A stretch of 62,941 bases of DNA from an uncultured Rhizobium sp. (GCA_945952045.1 CAMFHE010000030.1:1-62941), one strand, 5' to 3'; positions 17,913-28,809 are shown, numbered from the stretch's first letter. The notes: generated from the letters alone by a model not told the origin. Numbers and translations are program-made.

Positions 17913-19127
17913 ATGACGAGCGCCACCGAGCAAAAAATGGCTATTCCGGGACCGGACCTCAGAGGTCTGATCCAGAGCCATTCCGCGTCGCTCTCCAGCC
18001 AGCTCCAGGCCCATCATCTCACGACCTTCCCGCCGCATTCCGACAAGGTGATCCGCAGTTTTTCGCCAGCCGAAACGGCAAAGCTGGTCGGGATCGCCGA
18101 AGGCTATCTGCGACAGGTGGCTGCGGAAATGCCGCAGCTCTCCGCCAGCAGCCGTGGCGGCCGCCGCGCCTATAGCGTCGACGATATCAGCGAGTTGCGC
18201 AAGCATCTCGATCAGGGCAGCCGCGGCACGCGTCGTTACCTGCCGCATCGGCGTGGTGACGAGGCCTTGCAGGTCATCGCCGTGATGAATTTCAAGGGCG
18301 GTTCCGGCAAGACGACGACGGCAGCGCATATGGCGCAATATCTGGCGCTGCGCGGTTACCGGGTTCTGGCCATCGATCTCGATCCGCAGGCCAGCATGTC
18401 GGCGCTGTTCGGTCATCAGCCGGAAATCGATGTCGGCCCGAACGAAACGCTGTATGGCGCGATCCGTTATGACGACGAGCAGCGGCCGCTCGCCGAAATC
18501 GTCCGCTCCACCTATATTCCCGACCTGCATCTCGTTCCCGGCAATCTCGAACTAATGGAATTCGAGCACGATACGCCGCGGGCGCTGATGAAGCGCCAGC
18601 CGGGCGATACACTGTTCTTCGCCCGCATCGGCCAGGCGATCGCCCAGGCACAAAACCTCTATGATGTCGTGGTCATCGATTGCCCGCCCCAACTCGGTTA
18701 CCTGACGCTCTCGGCGCTGACGGCGGCGACCTCGGTTCTGGTCACCGTGCATCCGCAGATGCTGGACGTCATGTCGATGAACCAGTTTCTGGCGATGACC
18801 GGCGACCTGCTTGAAGAGATCTCGGCCGCCGGCGCGCGCACTGAATACAAGTGGATGCGATACCTCGTTACCCGCTTCGAGCCGAGTGACGGGCCGCAGA
18901 ACCAGATGGTTGCCTTCCTGCGCTCGATCTTCGGCGAGCATGTGATGATCCATCCCATGCTGAAATCGACGGCGATCTCCGATGCCGGCCTCACCAATCA
19001 GACGCTGTTCGAGGTGGAACGCAGCCAGTTTACGCGCGCCACCTACGACCGGGCGCTCGAGTCGATCAACAACGTCAACGCCGAAATCGAAGGCCTGATC
19101 AAGAAGGCCTGGGGCAGGGCGGCATGA
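17913..19127 (+). CDS. repA: RepA, ParA-family partition ATPase
   Basis: A 404-residue partition ATPase of the large ParA type. An N-terminal helix-turn-helix region (about residues 45-100) precedes the deviant Walker A motif KGGSGKTT near residue 127, the Walker A' segment VLAIDLDPQASMSALF and the Walker B segment VVVIDCPPQLG. RepA segregates the replicon with RepB and represses the repABC promoter. The stop overlaps the repB start (ATGA), as usual in this operon. Confidence 0.97.
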   Translation: MTSATEQKMAIPGPDLRGLIQSHSASLSSQLQAHHLTTFPPHSDKVIRSFSPAETAKLVGIAEGYLRQVAAEMPQLSASSRGGRRAYSVDDISELRKHLDQGSRGTRRYLPHRRGDEALQVIAVMNFKGGSGKTTTAAHMAQYLALRGYRVLAIDLDPQASMSALFGHQPEIDVGPNETLYGAIRYDDEQRPLAEIVRSTYIPDLHLVPGNLELMEFEHDTPRALMKRQPGDTLFFARIGQAIAQAQNLYDVVVIDCPPQLGYLTLSALTAATSVLVTVHPQMLDVMSMNQFLAMTGDLLEEISAAGARTEYKWMRYLVTRFEPSDGPQNQMVAFLRSIFGEHVMIHPMLKSTAISDAGLTNQTLFEVERSQFTRATYDRALESINNVNAEIEGLIKKAWGRAA

Positions 19128-20134
19128 GCAGGAAGGATGTCTTCTCCGGGCTGCAGCCCCCTGTCGAGGCAGCGGATCCCGCCTCCCCTCTCCGAAACCG
19201 CGTGCGGCCGATCCTCGGCTCGCCGGATCTGATTGCCGATACGAGCCGCTCGCCGGTCGGCGCGATCAGCCAGTCGCTTTCCGAACTCAGCGAGCGCAAT
19301 CGTCGCGCCGAAGAGATCGAGCGCAAGCTCGCCGAGGGACAGATGGTGGTGTCGCTTGATACCGCCGATATCGATGCCTCCTTCGTGCCCGACCGGATGC
19401 CGGAGACCGAAGAAGACCATGCCCGCCTCGTCGAGGCGATCCGCGATCACGGTCAGCAGGTCCCGATCCTGGTGCGCCCGCACCCAAGCGATGCTGGCCG
19501 CTATCAGGTTGCCTTCGGCCATCGCCGCCTCCGGGCTGCTGTTGCGCTCGGGCAAAAGATCTTTGCCGTGGTGCGAACGCTCAGCGACGAAGAGCTGGTG
19601 ATCGCCCAGGGTCAGGAAAACAACGAGCGGCAGGATCTGAGCTATATCGAGAAGGTGCGTTTTGCCGAGCGCCTGACCGCGCGCTTTTCGCGCGATGTGA
19701 TCATGGCGGCGATGTCGATCTACAAGGGCGACCTTTCCAACATGCTGTCGGTGGCGGCGCGGATTCCGGCGGATGTGATCGATGCGATCGGCCCCGCCCC
19801 CGGTGTTGGCCGGCGCAGCTGGATGGAAATGGCCGATTTGATCGCCAGAGACAACTACGTCGAGCGCGTGCGCGAATTTCTGGCAACGCCGGAAGCGCAG
19901 GACGTGTCGTCGACGGATCGCTTCAAGGTGATGCTGTCGGCAATGCGGCCGCAAGAGAACAGACCCAGGGCCGATGTCTGGACGGATGAGGATGGCAGCC
20001 GGCTGGCGCGCGTAACGCAGGATGCCGCCAAACTCGAAATCGTCATCGACCGCAAGCGGTCGCCGGAATTCGCCGCTTTCGTTCTCGAACGACTGCCGGC
20101 GCTGTTCGAGGATTACCGGTCCAAGGGCCGGTAA
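19124..20134 (+). CDS. repB: RepB, ParB-family partition protein
   Basis: A 336-residue centromere-binding protein. The ParB box GHRRLRAAVALG and the following GQENNERQDLSYIEKVRFAE segment are clear, with a helix-turn-helix near residues 185-215 (DVIMAAMSIYKGDLSNMLSV). It should bind the palindrome at 17735 and the similar one at 46106. It is followed by the roughly 180-bp repB-repC spacer that holds the antisense RNA. Confidence 0.97.
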   Translation: MSRKDVFSGLQPPVEAADPASPLRNRVRPILGSPDLIADTSRSPVGAISQSLSELSERNRRAEEIERKLAEGQMVVSLDTADIDASFVPDRMPETEEDHARLVEAIRDHGQQVPILVRPHPSDAGRYQVAFGHRRLRAAVALGQKIFAVVRTLSDEELVIAQGQENNERQDLSYIEKVRFAERLTARFSRDVIMAAMSIYKGDLSNMLSVAARIPADVIDAIGPAPGVGRRSWMEMADLIARDNYVERVREFLATPEAQDVSSTDRFKVMLSAMRPQENRPRADVWTDEDGSRLARVTQDAAKLEIVIDRKRSPEFAAFVLERLPALFEDYRSKGR

Positions 20135-20174
20135 GATCAGGATAATTTTAGGGAAACAGGAGATCGTCGCAAAA

Positions 20175-20224
20175 GAAAAAAGCTCCCGAACGTTGCCGTA
20201 ACGGAAGCCCTTCTCATGTGTAGC
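20175..20224 (-). ncRNA. repABC counter-transcribed RNA (ctRNA, incompatibility RNA)
   Basis: In repABC replicons a short antisense RNA between repB and repC limits RepC translation and sets copy number. Here the minus strand has a promoter at 20231-20259, then about 50 bases ending in a stem-loop (GCTTCCG with CGGGAGC) and TTTTTTC, an intrinsic terminator. Ends are approximate to about 5 bases. Confidence 0.82.
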
Positions 20225-20230
20225 AACGAG

Positions 20231-20259
20231 AGAATCGCATTTCCGGGAATCGCTGTCAA
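20231..20259 (-). promoter_or_regulatory. ctRNA promoter
   Basis: Minus-strand TTGACA, a 17-base spacer, then GATTCT. The -35 matches the sigma-70 consensus perfectly, and the spacing is optimal. It drives transcription toward repB, antisense to the repC leader. Confidence 0.8.
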
Positions 20260-20316
20260 GAGTCAGGCACCGCTTTGGTGAACGGAATTCTTTTGCCTGA
20301 GCACAGGTGAAAGCAC

Positions 20317-21588
20317 ATGGACAACGTCTACGGAACGACGCCCTTCGGGCAGCGGCCGATGTCGCTTGCGATGTTGGCGGCGCAAAGGCGCACGCAGGAG
20401 ATGCCTTCAGGCCTGCGGCGCGGCAAATGGAAATTGTTTCGGGCCGTCTGTGAGGCGCGCCCGCTTTTGGGGCTGACCGACCGGGCGCTGACCGTACTCG
20501 ATGCGCTTCTGACCTTTCATCCCGGCGAAGAGCTGGATGAGGCCGATGGGCTGATCGTCTTCCCGTCAAATGCGCAATTGTCGTTGCGGGCGCGGGCGAT
20601 GACGCCGGCAACGCTGCGGCGGCATCTGGCGGCGCTCGTCGAAGCGGGGCTGATAGCCCGCAAGGACAGCCCGAACGGCAAGCGTTATGCTCGCCGTGAT
20701 CGGCAGGGCGAGATCGGCGAGGCCTATGGCTTCAGCCTGGCGCCGCTGCTTGCCCGGGCCGAGGAGATCGAAACGCTTGCGGCCGAAGTGGCCGCCGAGC
20801 GCCAGCACCTCCGCATCTTGCGCGAAAAGCTGACGCTGTGCCGCCGCGACATTTCCAAGCTGATCGATGCCGCCCTGGAAGAGGGCGCTGCCGGTGACTG
20901 GATCGCGGTCATGGCGACATTTCGCACGCTCGTAACCGCCATTCCGCGCGTGCCGGATATCGAAACCTTGACCCCGCTGCTGGCGGAATTTGAGGCGTTG
21001 CGCGCAAACATCGTCAACATGCTGGAAAGCCAAGAAAATACGGAAAATATGAGCGCCAATGAGTCTCATTTTGCGCGTCACAAACAGAATTCAAAACCCA
21101 ACTCCCTTTCTGAAATTGAACAGTGCTTCGAAACGAAGCCCGGAGCGACCGTCGAGCCTGAAACCGAAGCGGTGGAGCCGATAGAAACAATGCGGACACT
21201 GGAAACCAAGGCTGCGGCGGGTAAGCGCCCCTTGGGCGATGCGCCAGCATTTCCGCTTGGCCTCGTGCTGCAGGCCTGCCCGCAAATGGCGGATTACGGT
21301 CCGGGCGGCGCGGTTCGGACCTGGCGGGATCTGATGGCGGCGGCGGTCGTGGTGCGGTCGATGCTGGGCGTCAGCCCCTCGGCTTACGAAACGGCGTGCT
21401 CGGTGATGGGGCCGGAAAATGCCGCGACGGTGATCGGCTGCATCCTCGAGCGAGCCGGGCAGATCACCTCGGCCGGCGGCTACCTGCGCGACCTGACGCG
21501 CCGGGCCGAACGCGGCGAGTTCGCCATCGGCCCGATGGTGATGGCGCAATGGCGCGGTCACGCCAAGAGCGATCGCGAAACCGGTTGA
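20317..21588 (+). CDS. repC: RepC replication initiator
   Basis: A 423-residue initiator protein, the normal length for RepC of alphaproteobacterial repABC replicons. The N-terminal DNA-binding half includes GKWKLFRAVCEARPLLGLTD and a winged-helix region (NAQLSLRARAMTPATLRRHL). The C-terminal half contains the conserved MGPENAATVIGCILERAGQI. The ATG at 20317 has AGGTGA upstream. An AT-rich stretch inside the gene is the likely origin. Its stop codon directly abuts the stop of the convergent AlkC gene. Confidence 0.97.
   Translation: MDNVYGTTPFGQRPMSLAMLAAQRRTQEMPSGLRRGKWKLFRAVCEARPLLGLTDRALTVLDALLTFHPGEELDEADGLIVFPSNAQLSLRARAMTPATLRRHLAALVEAGLIARKDSPNGKRYARRDRQGEIGEAYGFSLAPLLARAEEIETLAAEVAAERQHLRILREKLTLCRRDISKLIDAALEEGAAGDWIAVMATFRTLVTAIPRVPDIETLTPLLAEFEALRANIVNMLESQENTENMSANESHFARHKQNSKPNSLSEIEQCFETKPGATVEPETEAVEPIETMRTLETKAAAGKRPLGDAPAFPLGLVLQACPQMADYGPGGAVRTWRDLMAAAVVVRSMLGVSPSAYETACSVMGPENAATVIGCILERAGQITSAGGYLRDLTRRAERGEFAIGPMVMAQWRGHAKSDRETG
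21030..21125. other. Putative replication origin (oriV) within repC
   Basis: A distinctly AT-rich stretch with A-runs (AAGAAAATACGGAAAATATG) inside the otherwise GC-rich repC gene, coding a low-complexity linker. In studied repABC plasmids the origin lies in an AT-rich part of repC. The exact limits are not visible. Confidence 0.55.
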
Positions 21589-22689
21589 TCAGCGCAATAG
21601 GAAGGATGTTTCGCCGAGGATCGCACCGTTGACCATCAGCTCGACCATGTGGCGGCCGGGATAATGCTTGCGGGTGGTGAAATCGCGGATGGTCTGCGCA
21701 ATCGAGAGCTCGGCGCTTTCGCCGGGATCGAGATGAAAGGATCGGAGCTTGAACACCTTGCGCGAAGCCTCGCCGTTCTTGCGGACGTAATGGATGGCAT
21801 AATCGACCACCATGCGTTCGCGCGCCGGGGCCTCCGACACGATGCGGGCGGTCAGTTGCAGGGTATCGCCGAGCGACAGCGTTTTGGGACTGACGCGAAA
21901 ATCGGCAAGCCGCACGGGAACCGCATTGCTGACGCCGATTAGGGCAAGGGCTTTCGGATCGCCCTTCTTGATCAGGCTGCGCAGTGCGTGATTGACGATC
22001 CAGGCCGTGTGTTGCGGCTGGCGATCCCAGGACCCAAGGGTTTGCAGCGCAAAATCGGGATTGTCCTTGGTGATGTCGTTCAGGTGATTGGCGACGGATT
22101 TGCGCACGTAGATATGCGGGTCGCGATTGAGGCGGGTGAGAATACCCGATGTCAGCGAGGGATCGGCGATAACAGGTTTCAGCTGGAAGGACCAAGGCAG
22201 GCGCGGCCGGCTGCCTTCACTGGCAAGGCGACGGACATGGTGATTGTCGTCTTCTGCCCAACGCTCCATGATTTTCAGCGTGCCGGAGAGATCCCGTTGC
22301 AGGAAATGGCGGATGGCGAATTCGGAAGAACCGAACTGGGTGAAATGCCGCAAAGCGTCCAGCGACAGCTTCGGCTTGTCGAGCCCGTAAACGGCGACAA
22401 ATTCGGATAAGGCAATACCGGCAAAACCATGCTGGATATGCGGTGCAAATTGCTTGAGCCGATCGAGTTGATCGGCATAACCGCCCGGTAAGGCAAGGCC
22501 GAACCCTTCGGCGATGCGGCGCAGGCGCTGCATAATGCCAAGCGTTTCGAGATCGCGCGTGCAATGGGCGATAAAACGCAGATCGTCAAAGCGCGGTTCG
22601 ATGGATTTGAGGGTCGCGGCGAAAAAATTGAGGCGCGCGACGTCGAAGATTTCCTTCAGCGCCGGATTGGATGTTTCTGTCTGGCTCAC
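21589..22689 (-). CDS. AlkC-type DNA alkylation repair glycosylase with C-terminal Ig-like domain
   Basis: A HEAT-like-repeat DNA glycosylase that removes 3-methyl-adenine/cytosine lesions without base flipping. The AlkC hallmark HHVRRLASEGSRPRLPW is present, followed by repeat helices (DPHIYVRKSVANHLNDITKD) and a C-terminal region of about 110 residues rich in beta strands (RLADFRVSPKTLSLGDTLQL), like the Ig-like domain of some AlkC proteins. A GTG at 22689 with AGGGGGCAG upstream is preferred over a TTG at 22740. It converges on repC with no intergenic base. Confidence 0.85.
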   Translation of the reverse strand: MSQTETSNPALKEIFDVARLNFFAATLKSIEPRFDDLRFIAHCTRDLETLGIMQRLRRIAEGFGLALPGGYADQLDRLKQFAPHIQHGFAGIALSEFVAVYGLDKPKLSLDALRHFTQFGSSEFAIRHFLQRDLSGTLKIMERWAEDDNHHVRRLASEGSRPRLPWSFQLKPVIADPSLTSGILTRLNRDPHIYVRKSVANHLNDITKDNPDFALQTLGSWDRQPQHTAWIVNHALRSLIKKGDPKALALIGVSNAVPVRLADFRVSPKTLSLGDTLQLTARIVSEAPARERMVVDYAIHYVRKNGEASRKVFKLRSFHLDPGESAELSIAQTIRDFTTRKHYPGRHMVELMVNGAILGETSFLLR

Positions 22690-22756
22690 GATCTGCCCCC
22701 TGCTTCCTCGCCATAAGACATGGGCGGAAGCAAAGGGCAAGGCGGCAGATTCTGGC

Positions 22757-23152
22757 TTACATGACGCGCGATTTCAGCGCCGACAAGCGATGGCTCAGAT
22801 CGGAAATCAGATCTTCCGGAATATAGGAGGACGCGCGGCGCGACGAGGGCGTGAAGGCTTCGCGGCTGAGCAGAGCAAGGGCCGCGCCAATCGCGGCGGC
22901 GCCGAGAACGGCGGCCAGCGGATAATCGCGGATGGCCGAACTGGTGCGCTCATTGGCGACCTTGGCGGTGTCGGTCACCTTCGCTGCGACTTCCTGGCCC
23001 TTGTCGGAGAGCGACTGGCGAAGCGTCGCCACCTGTTCCTGCAGCGCGTTCAGCTGCTCCTCAAGCGCCTTGCGATCGAGCCCGGTTTTTTCCGAAAACG
23101 TGTTGACGGCATTGCGGACGCTACCATTTCCAAGCTCGGTGGTTCCGGCCAT
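22757..23152 (-). CDS. DUF883/ElaB-YqjD-like membrane-anchored protein
   Basis: A 131-residue protein with a predicted long amphipathic helix (LDRKALEEQLNALQEQVATLRQSL, shown here only as a region, about residues 25-60) and a single membrane segment near residues 80-97 (YPLAAVLGAAAIGAALALL). This is the layout of the ElaB/YqjD family, which tethers ribosomes to the membrane in E. coli in stationary phase. Similar function here is an inference. AAAGGAG lies before the ATG at 23152. Its neighbours give no functional hint. Confidence 0.75.
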   Translation of the reverse strand: MAGTTELGNGSVRNAVNTFSEKTGLDRKALEEQLNALQEQVATLRQSLSDKGQEVAAKVTDTAKVANERTSSAIRDYPLAAVLGAAAIGAALALLSREAFTPSSRRASSYIPEDLISDLSHRLSALKSRVM

Positions 23153-23245
23153 GGGATTTCTCCTTTGCGGTTGGACTGGCGGACCAACACGCAAAGGCGA
23201 CTGAAAGTTCCCGAAAACCTGATGTCAAAATGCCGCAAGCGGCCG

Positions 23246-24478
<1,233 letters not shown>

Positions 24479-24508
24479 CTCGTTCTGGCTCCTGTGCTTT
24501 TTCCTGTC

Positions 24509-24602
24509 TAGAGCGGTTTCGCCTTTCTCGGAATCGCGAAACCGCTCTACCTCTTTGTTTTTACGCATGTCCGGACGGAAAACCGGTTCCCACTTTTCCT
24601 GG
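24509..24602. repeat. Rhizobial intergenic mosaic (RIME-like) palindromic element
   Basis: TAGAGCGGTTTCG and CGAAACCGCTCTA (24509-24521 and 24537-24549) form a perfect 13-bp inverted repeat, followed by GACGGAAAACCGGTTCCCAC-type sequence to 24602. This combination recurs between genes in Rhizobiaceae genomes. It lies between pepT and the exporter gene. Confidence 0.7.
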
Positions 24603-24711
24603 AAATTCTCTATAACGCGGCCGGCGGCTCGCGGGAATCGCTTTGATGGCTTGCGAGCGCAGAGGCGACGTCGTAATCCAGAAGGACGAAACCTGCCGGA
24701 TTTTTCCTCAG

Positions 24712-25473
24712 ATGATCGAGCATACCCCGCTGATCGTGACGGTCGCCGTGATCGCCGCTTTTCTCGTCGGCCTGTCGAAGGGCGGCTTGCCCTCGGTCGG
24801 CACGCTGGCCGTGCCGCTGATGGCGCTGGTGATTTCGCCGGTCACGGCGGCGGCTCTGTTGCTGCCGATTTACATCGCCAGCGATATGGTCGGGCTCTAT
24901 ATCTACCGGCGCGAGTTTTCGCCGCGCAATCTGGCAATCCTCGTGCCGGCATCCCTGATCGGGGTCGGCTTCGGCTGGGCATTCAGCGCGCATTTGTCGA
25001 GTGTCGTGGTCGGGGCGCTGGTCGGTCTGGTCGGCGTCATGTTCTGCCTCAACACTTGGTTCGGAGCGCGGTTTCGACAGACGGCGCGTCCGGCGGATGT
25101 GCCGCGCGGCCTGTTCTGGGGCATTCTGACCGGCCTCACCAGCTTCGTCTCGCATTCCGGCGCGCCGCCCTTCCAGATGTATGTGCTGCCGCAACGGTTG
25201 GAGAAGATGGTGTTTGCCGGCACCTCGACGATCCTCTTCGCCATCGTCAATGCGGCGAAAGTCATTCCCTATTGGGAATTGCAGCAGTTTTCGAATTTCG
25301 ATACGGCGCTGGTGCTCGGCCTTGCGCCCGCCGCCATCATCGGCACCATCGCCGGCAAGAAACTGACGCAGATGTTGCCGGACGGGCTGTTCTTCCGGCT
25401 GATCCAGATCACGCTTTTGCTGCTGTCGTTGAAGCTGATCGGCGACTACGCCGTCACGTTCCTGGCCCGATAA
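24712..25473 (+). CDS. TauE/SafE-family sulfite/anion exporter
   Basis: A 253-residue membrane protein with about eight hydrophobic segments and the two-repeat pattern of the TauE/SafE family (VGLSKGGLPSVGTLAVPLMA and, in the second half, GLTSFVSHSGAPPFQMYVLP). Family members export sulfite, sulfoacetate or related anions. The substrate here is unknown. The ATG at 24712 starts the hydrophobic N-terminus. A start at 24643 would add a charged extension overlapping the repeat-rich leader. A strong hairpin follows the stop. Confidence 0.88.
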   Translation: MIEHTPLIVTVAVIAAFLVGLSKGGLPSVGTLAVPLMALVISPVTAAALLLPIYIASDMVGLYIYRREFSPRNLAILVPASLIGVGFGWAFSAHLSSVVVGALVGLVGVMFCLNTWFGARFRQTARPADVPRGLFWGILTGLTSFVSHSGAPPFQMYVLPQRLEKMVFAGTSTILFAIVNAAKVIPYWELQQFSNFDTALVLGLAPAAIIGTIAGKKLTQMLPDGLFFRLIQITLLLLSLKLIGDYAVTFLAR

Positions 25474-25495
25474 AAAAGCACCCCTTGAGGGGTGC
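25472..25495. terminator. Hairpin after the TauE/SafE gene
   Basis: GCACCCC-TTGA-GGGGTGC directly follows the stop codon and is preceded by AAAAAA. The T run of a classical terminator would be on the minus strand, so it may act bidirectionally or mainly as an mRNA 3' end for the exporter. Confidence 0.6.
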
Positions 25496-25663
25496 CGAGC
25501 GGGGGAACGGGAGCATAATGAAACTGCCGCGCAGTGCGGCAATTGCATAACGCTGAAACGCCCCGTTGGTTCCCTCCCCGGACATAATTTTGGATGGAAC
25601 CGAAAAAGGCCCGCTTCGGTTTTCTCCCTGCGACAAACAGGAAGGAAACCGAAGAGAAGATCC

Positions 25664-26002
25664 ATGACATCATGCTTTTCCCGCCATCGCGGCATTCTCG
25701 GCGCATCGATTCTGGCAGTTGCCCTGTCGGCGGCAGGGTCGGTCTCGGCCCAGACGACCGGTTCGATCATCCCCAACCAACCGGCGCCAAGCGCCCCCTC
25801 CCCCGGTAACCCCGACGGTCTTGCGCCCGGCGAAACGGGCCTCGACGAAAAGGCTGCCCGTCAGCGTCTCTCGGATGCCGGATACCAGGACATCAAGGCC
25901 TTGATGCTGGATGCGCAGGGCATCTGGCGCGGAACGGCGCGCAAGGATGCGAAGACGGTGACCGTGGCGCTCGACCGGCGCGGCAAGATCGTCGCGCATT
26001 GA
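25664..26002 (+). CDS. Small secreted PepSY-like protein
   Basis: A 112-residue protein with a signal peptide (hydrophobic residues 12-28, likely cleavage after VSAQ or VSA), a Pro/Gly-rich linker and a short domain with the PepSY-like pattern of helix, strand and strand (ARQRLSDAGYQDIKALMLDA, then WRGTARKDAKTVTVALD). It is probably periplasmic. The function is unknown. GGAAACCGAAGAGAAG precedes the ATG. It is convergent with the SIS gene, 16 bp apart. Confidence 0.75.
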   Translation: MTSCFSRHRGILGASILAVALSAAGSVSAQTTGSIIPNQPAPSAPSPGNPDGLAPGETGLDEKAARQRLSDAGYQDIKALMLDAQGIWRGTARKDAKTVTVALDRRGKIVAH

Positions 26003-26018
26003 GCATCCAGAATTTTCC

Positions 26019-26756
26019 TCAGAGATGCGGATTGCGAGATCGATAGCGTGCGATGAGCTTGTCGTTGATGTCCTTGGAGCCCGGCATGTTGGCGCTGAGA
26101 TAGATCGGCGCTTCGCCGTCTCCGGCAAGTTTCCCGGCAACTTCGGCAAGGATCGCATTGAGGATCGAGGCGCCGATGACGGTCGAGGCCGGTCCGACCT
26201 TCAAGGCGCTGCCCGGCACATCCAGCATCGCATCGCCGGCCGGCGCGCCATTGTCGAGCACGATATCGGCAAGATCGATGAGCCGGGTCCGGCCTTTTGC
26301 TGTGCTCGTCGAATAGGCGACGGAGGTGAGCGCAATAACGGTCGCGCCGCGCTCGCGCCCCAGCCTTGCGGCTTCCAGCGGCGCGGCGTTGACGCCGGAA
26401 TTCGAGACGACGATCAACACATCGCCGGCTCCGATGGCGTAGCGCGAGAGAATCTGGGTGGCGACGCCGTCCATGCGTTCATAGGCGGTGCTTGCCACCG
26501 ATCCCTCATGCAACATCGTTGCGGTGGCAAGCACCGGAACGACGAAGGCGAGGCCGCCGGCGCGATAATGCGTCTCCTCGGCCAGCATATGCGAATGTCC
26601 GGTTCCGAAGACATAGACGCAGCGCTCGGCGCGCGCCGCAGTGACGATCGCCTCGACCGCTCGGCTCATGTCGCCGGCAAGCGTGTTACGCGCCTGTGCG
26701 AGACGGTCCATGATTGCGTCGAAATAGGCCTCCACCAGCGATGTCATTATGGTCAT
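26019..26756 (-). CDS. SIS-domain sugar-phosphate-binding protein (UPF0309-like)
   Basis: A 245-residue protein with one SIS (sugar isomerase) fold. [21 protein letters not shown] and [20 protein letters not shown] are the phosphosugar-binding loops. Similar proteins are annotated as UPF0309 or sugar isomerase-domain proteins. The reaction is unknown. The ATG at 26756 with GGGAG three bases upstream is chosen over longer in-frame starts to 26927 that show no family similarity. No sugar transporter lies next to it. Confidence 0.85.
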   Translation of the reverse strand: MTIMTSLVEAYFDAIMDRLAQARNTLAGDMSRAVEAIVTAARAERCVYVFGTGHSHMLAEETHYRAGGLAFVVPVLATATMLHEGSVASTAYERMDGVATQILSRYAIGAGDVLIVVSNSGVNAAPLEAARLGRERGATVIALTSVAYSTSTAKGRTRLIDLADIVLDNGAPAGDAMLDVPGSALKVGPASTVIGASILNAILAEVAGKLAGDGEAPIYLSANMPGSKDINDKLIARYRSRNPHL

Positions 26757-26965
26757 GTTCTCCCTGTCTTTCGCGCGATCATACATGGAGTTGGCCGCTC
26801 TTGAAGACGGGAGCATCCGGAAATGCACCCGTTTTCCCCGAAAGACCGGCGAATCCGGAGCGGACAGGCGATCGGACCATCCTCGAAAAGACATTGGTTT
26901 CGAACCACTTGGACGGCAAAACGCCATACAAGCGGTTTCATCGGTACGGCGGCGGATTGCCGTGA

Positions 26966-28039
26966 TCAGCGCTGCAGCGCGACGGTTTTCAGGATCGCGA
27001 AAACATCCTGGCCAGGCGCCAGCTGAAGCCTTTCGCCCGAGAGCGCCGTGATGCGGGCCACCAGATGAGCGTCGCCACAGGCGAGATCGACATCGAGCAT
27101 GCCATCCGGCCCGCGGGTGATCGCGCGGATCTGGCTGGCGACGATGTTGAGGGCGCTGATGCCCTCCGGCCGCCGCGTCGCCAGCATGACGTCACGGGCG
27201 GGGATGTGCAGGCGGACCGGCTTGCCGATCTCGAAATCACTTCCCGGCACCAGCAATTCCGCCGAACCGAAGCCGATGGTTGCCAATCCCTGCCCTGCAT
27301 CATGGGAACGGACGATGCCTTCCAGCAACGCACCCGCCTCGCGGCGATCGAGCGCGACGGCGATTTCGGCGCGCGACAGCACTTCTCCGGCCGCGCCGAT
27401 GGCGGCGATGCGCCCCTGATCGACCACCACCACCTTGTCGGCAAGCCGGGCGACTTCGGCCACGGAATGGCTGACATAGACGATCGGGATGCGCATTTCA
27501 TCGCGCAGGCGCTCGATATAGGGCAGGATTTCCTGTTTGCGCGCCTCGTCGAGCGCAGCAAGCGGCTCATCCATCAACAACAGGCGTGGCGAGGAAAGCA
27601 AAGCGCGGCCGATCGCCACCCGCTGCTTTTCGCCGCCAGACAGCGTTTCGGGATGACGGGGCAGGAGATGCTCGATGCCGAGCAGTTCCAGAATGGTCTT
27701 GCGCATCGCCTTCGACCCGCCGGTGCGCTGGAACCAGGCGCCATAGTCGAGGTTGCGCGCCACGCTCAGATGCGGAAACAGCCGCGGCTCCTGAAAGACA
27801 TAACCGAAGCGGCGTTTGTGAACCGGAACGAAACGGCGGCTTTGCGTATCGATGAGGGTTTCGCCATCGAGCAGGATACGGCCGCGCGCCGGTCGGTCGA
27901 GACCGGCGATCATGCGCATCAGTGTCGTCTTGCCGGAACCCGAGCGGCCGAACAGGGCGGTGACGCCGCCATCGGTGGTGAATTGCGCTTCAAGGCGAAA
28001 ATTGCCGCGCTGGTCCTCGACATCGACGGTCAGGGTCAT
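26966..28039 (-). CDS. modC: Molybdate ABC transporter ATPase
   Basis: A 357-residue ATPase powering molybdate uptake. Walker A is [10 protein letters not shown], the signature [15 protein letters not shown] and Walker [13 protein letters not shown]. The C-terminal part (from about residue 290) is a TOBE/molybdate-binding domain ([20 protein letters not shown]). The start overlaps the modB stop by four bases. It is last in the modABC operon. Confidence 0.96.
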   Translation of the reverse strand: MTLTVDVEDQRGNFRLEAQFTTDGGVTALFGRSGSGKTTLMRMIAGLDRPARGRILLDGETLIDTQSRRFVPVHKRRFGYVFQEPRLFPHLSVARNLDYGAWFQRTGGSKAMRKTILELLGIEHLLPRHPETLSGGEKQRVAIGRALLSSPRLLLMDEPLAALDEARKQEILPYIERLRDEMRIPIVYVSHSVAEVARLADKVVVVDQGRIAAIGAAGEVLSRAEIAVALDRREAGALLEGIVRSHDAGQGLATIGFGSAELLVPGSDFEIGKPVRLHIPARDVMLATRRPEGISALNIVASQIRAITRGPDGMLDVDLACGDAHLVARITALSGERLQLAPGQDVFAILKTVALQR

Positions 28040-28743
28040 TGCGCAGCCACCTTGCGGCCGATGAGATGGGCGAGGCCTTCGGAGGCCATCAGCGCGGCCA
28101 TGGAAATGGCAATCGAGATCAGCACCAGCCGCATCGCGCCGGCATCGCCGCCCGGTACCTGCGTGAAGGTATAGATCGCGGCCGACAGCGTCTGGGTTTC
28201 GCCGGGAATGTTCGAGACGAAGGTAATGGTCGCGCCGAACTCACCCATCGCCTTGGCGAAGGAGAGGATCATGCCGGCGATGATGCCGGGCAGGATCAAG
28301 GGCAGCGTCACGGTCAGGAAAATGAACGGTTTCGATGCGCCGAGCGTGCCGGCGGCCTCTTCCAGCTTGGTATCGACAGCCTCGATCGACAGGCGGATGC
28401 TGCGCACCAGCAGCGGAAAACCCATGACAGCGCAGGCCAGCGCTGCCCCGGTCCAGCGGAAGGAAAAGACGATGCCGAAGGTTTCGGAGAGAAAAGCGCC
28501 GATGACGCCGCGTCGCCCGAACAGGATCAGCAGCAGATAACCGGTGACCACGGGCGGCAGGATCAACGGCAAATGCACGATGCCGTTGAGAACCGATTTT
28601 CCCCAGAACCGCCCACGGGCCAGAAGCATGGCGACCAGCAATCCCGGCGGCAGGCTCGCCACCATGGCGATGCCTGCAACCTTGAGACTGAGGACGATGG
28701 CCGTGCGCTCTTCGTCGCTGAGAGAAAGAAAATCGAACGGCAT
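28036..28743 (-). CDS. modB: Molybdate ABC transporter permease
   Basis: A 235-residue inner-membrane permease with five or more hydrophobic segments and the EAA loop (LEEAAGTLGASKPFIFLTVT). The family feature LPLILPPVVTGYLLL is present. It lies between modA and modC and is coupled to modC by a four-base overlap. It forms the molybdate channel as a homodimer. Confidence 0.96.
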   Translation of the reverse strand: MPFDFLSLSDEERTAIVLSLKVAGIAMVASLPPGLLVAMLLARGRFWGKSVLNGIVHLPLILPPVVTGYLLLILFGRRGVIGAFLSETFGIVFSFRWTGAALACAVMGFPLLVRSIRLSIEAVDTKLEEAAGTLGASKPFIFLTVTLPLILPGIIAGMILSFAKAMGEFGATITFVSNIPGETQTLSAAIYTFTQVPGGDAGAMRLVLISIAISMAALMASEGLAHLIGRKVAAQ

Positions 28744-28809
28744 CGGGTCCTGGTATCTGTTGCATCCCCGGAAAAGCCGATGTCGGATTTTCCGGAAAAT
28801 GCGCGTGCC

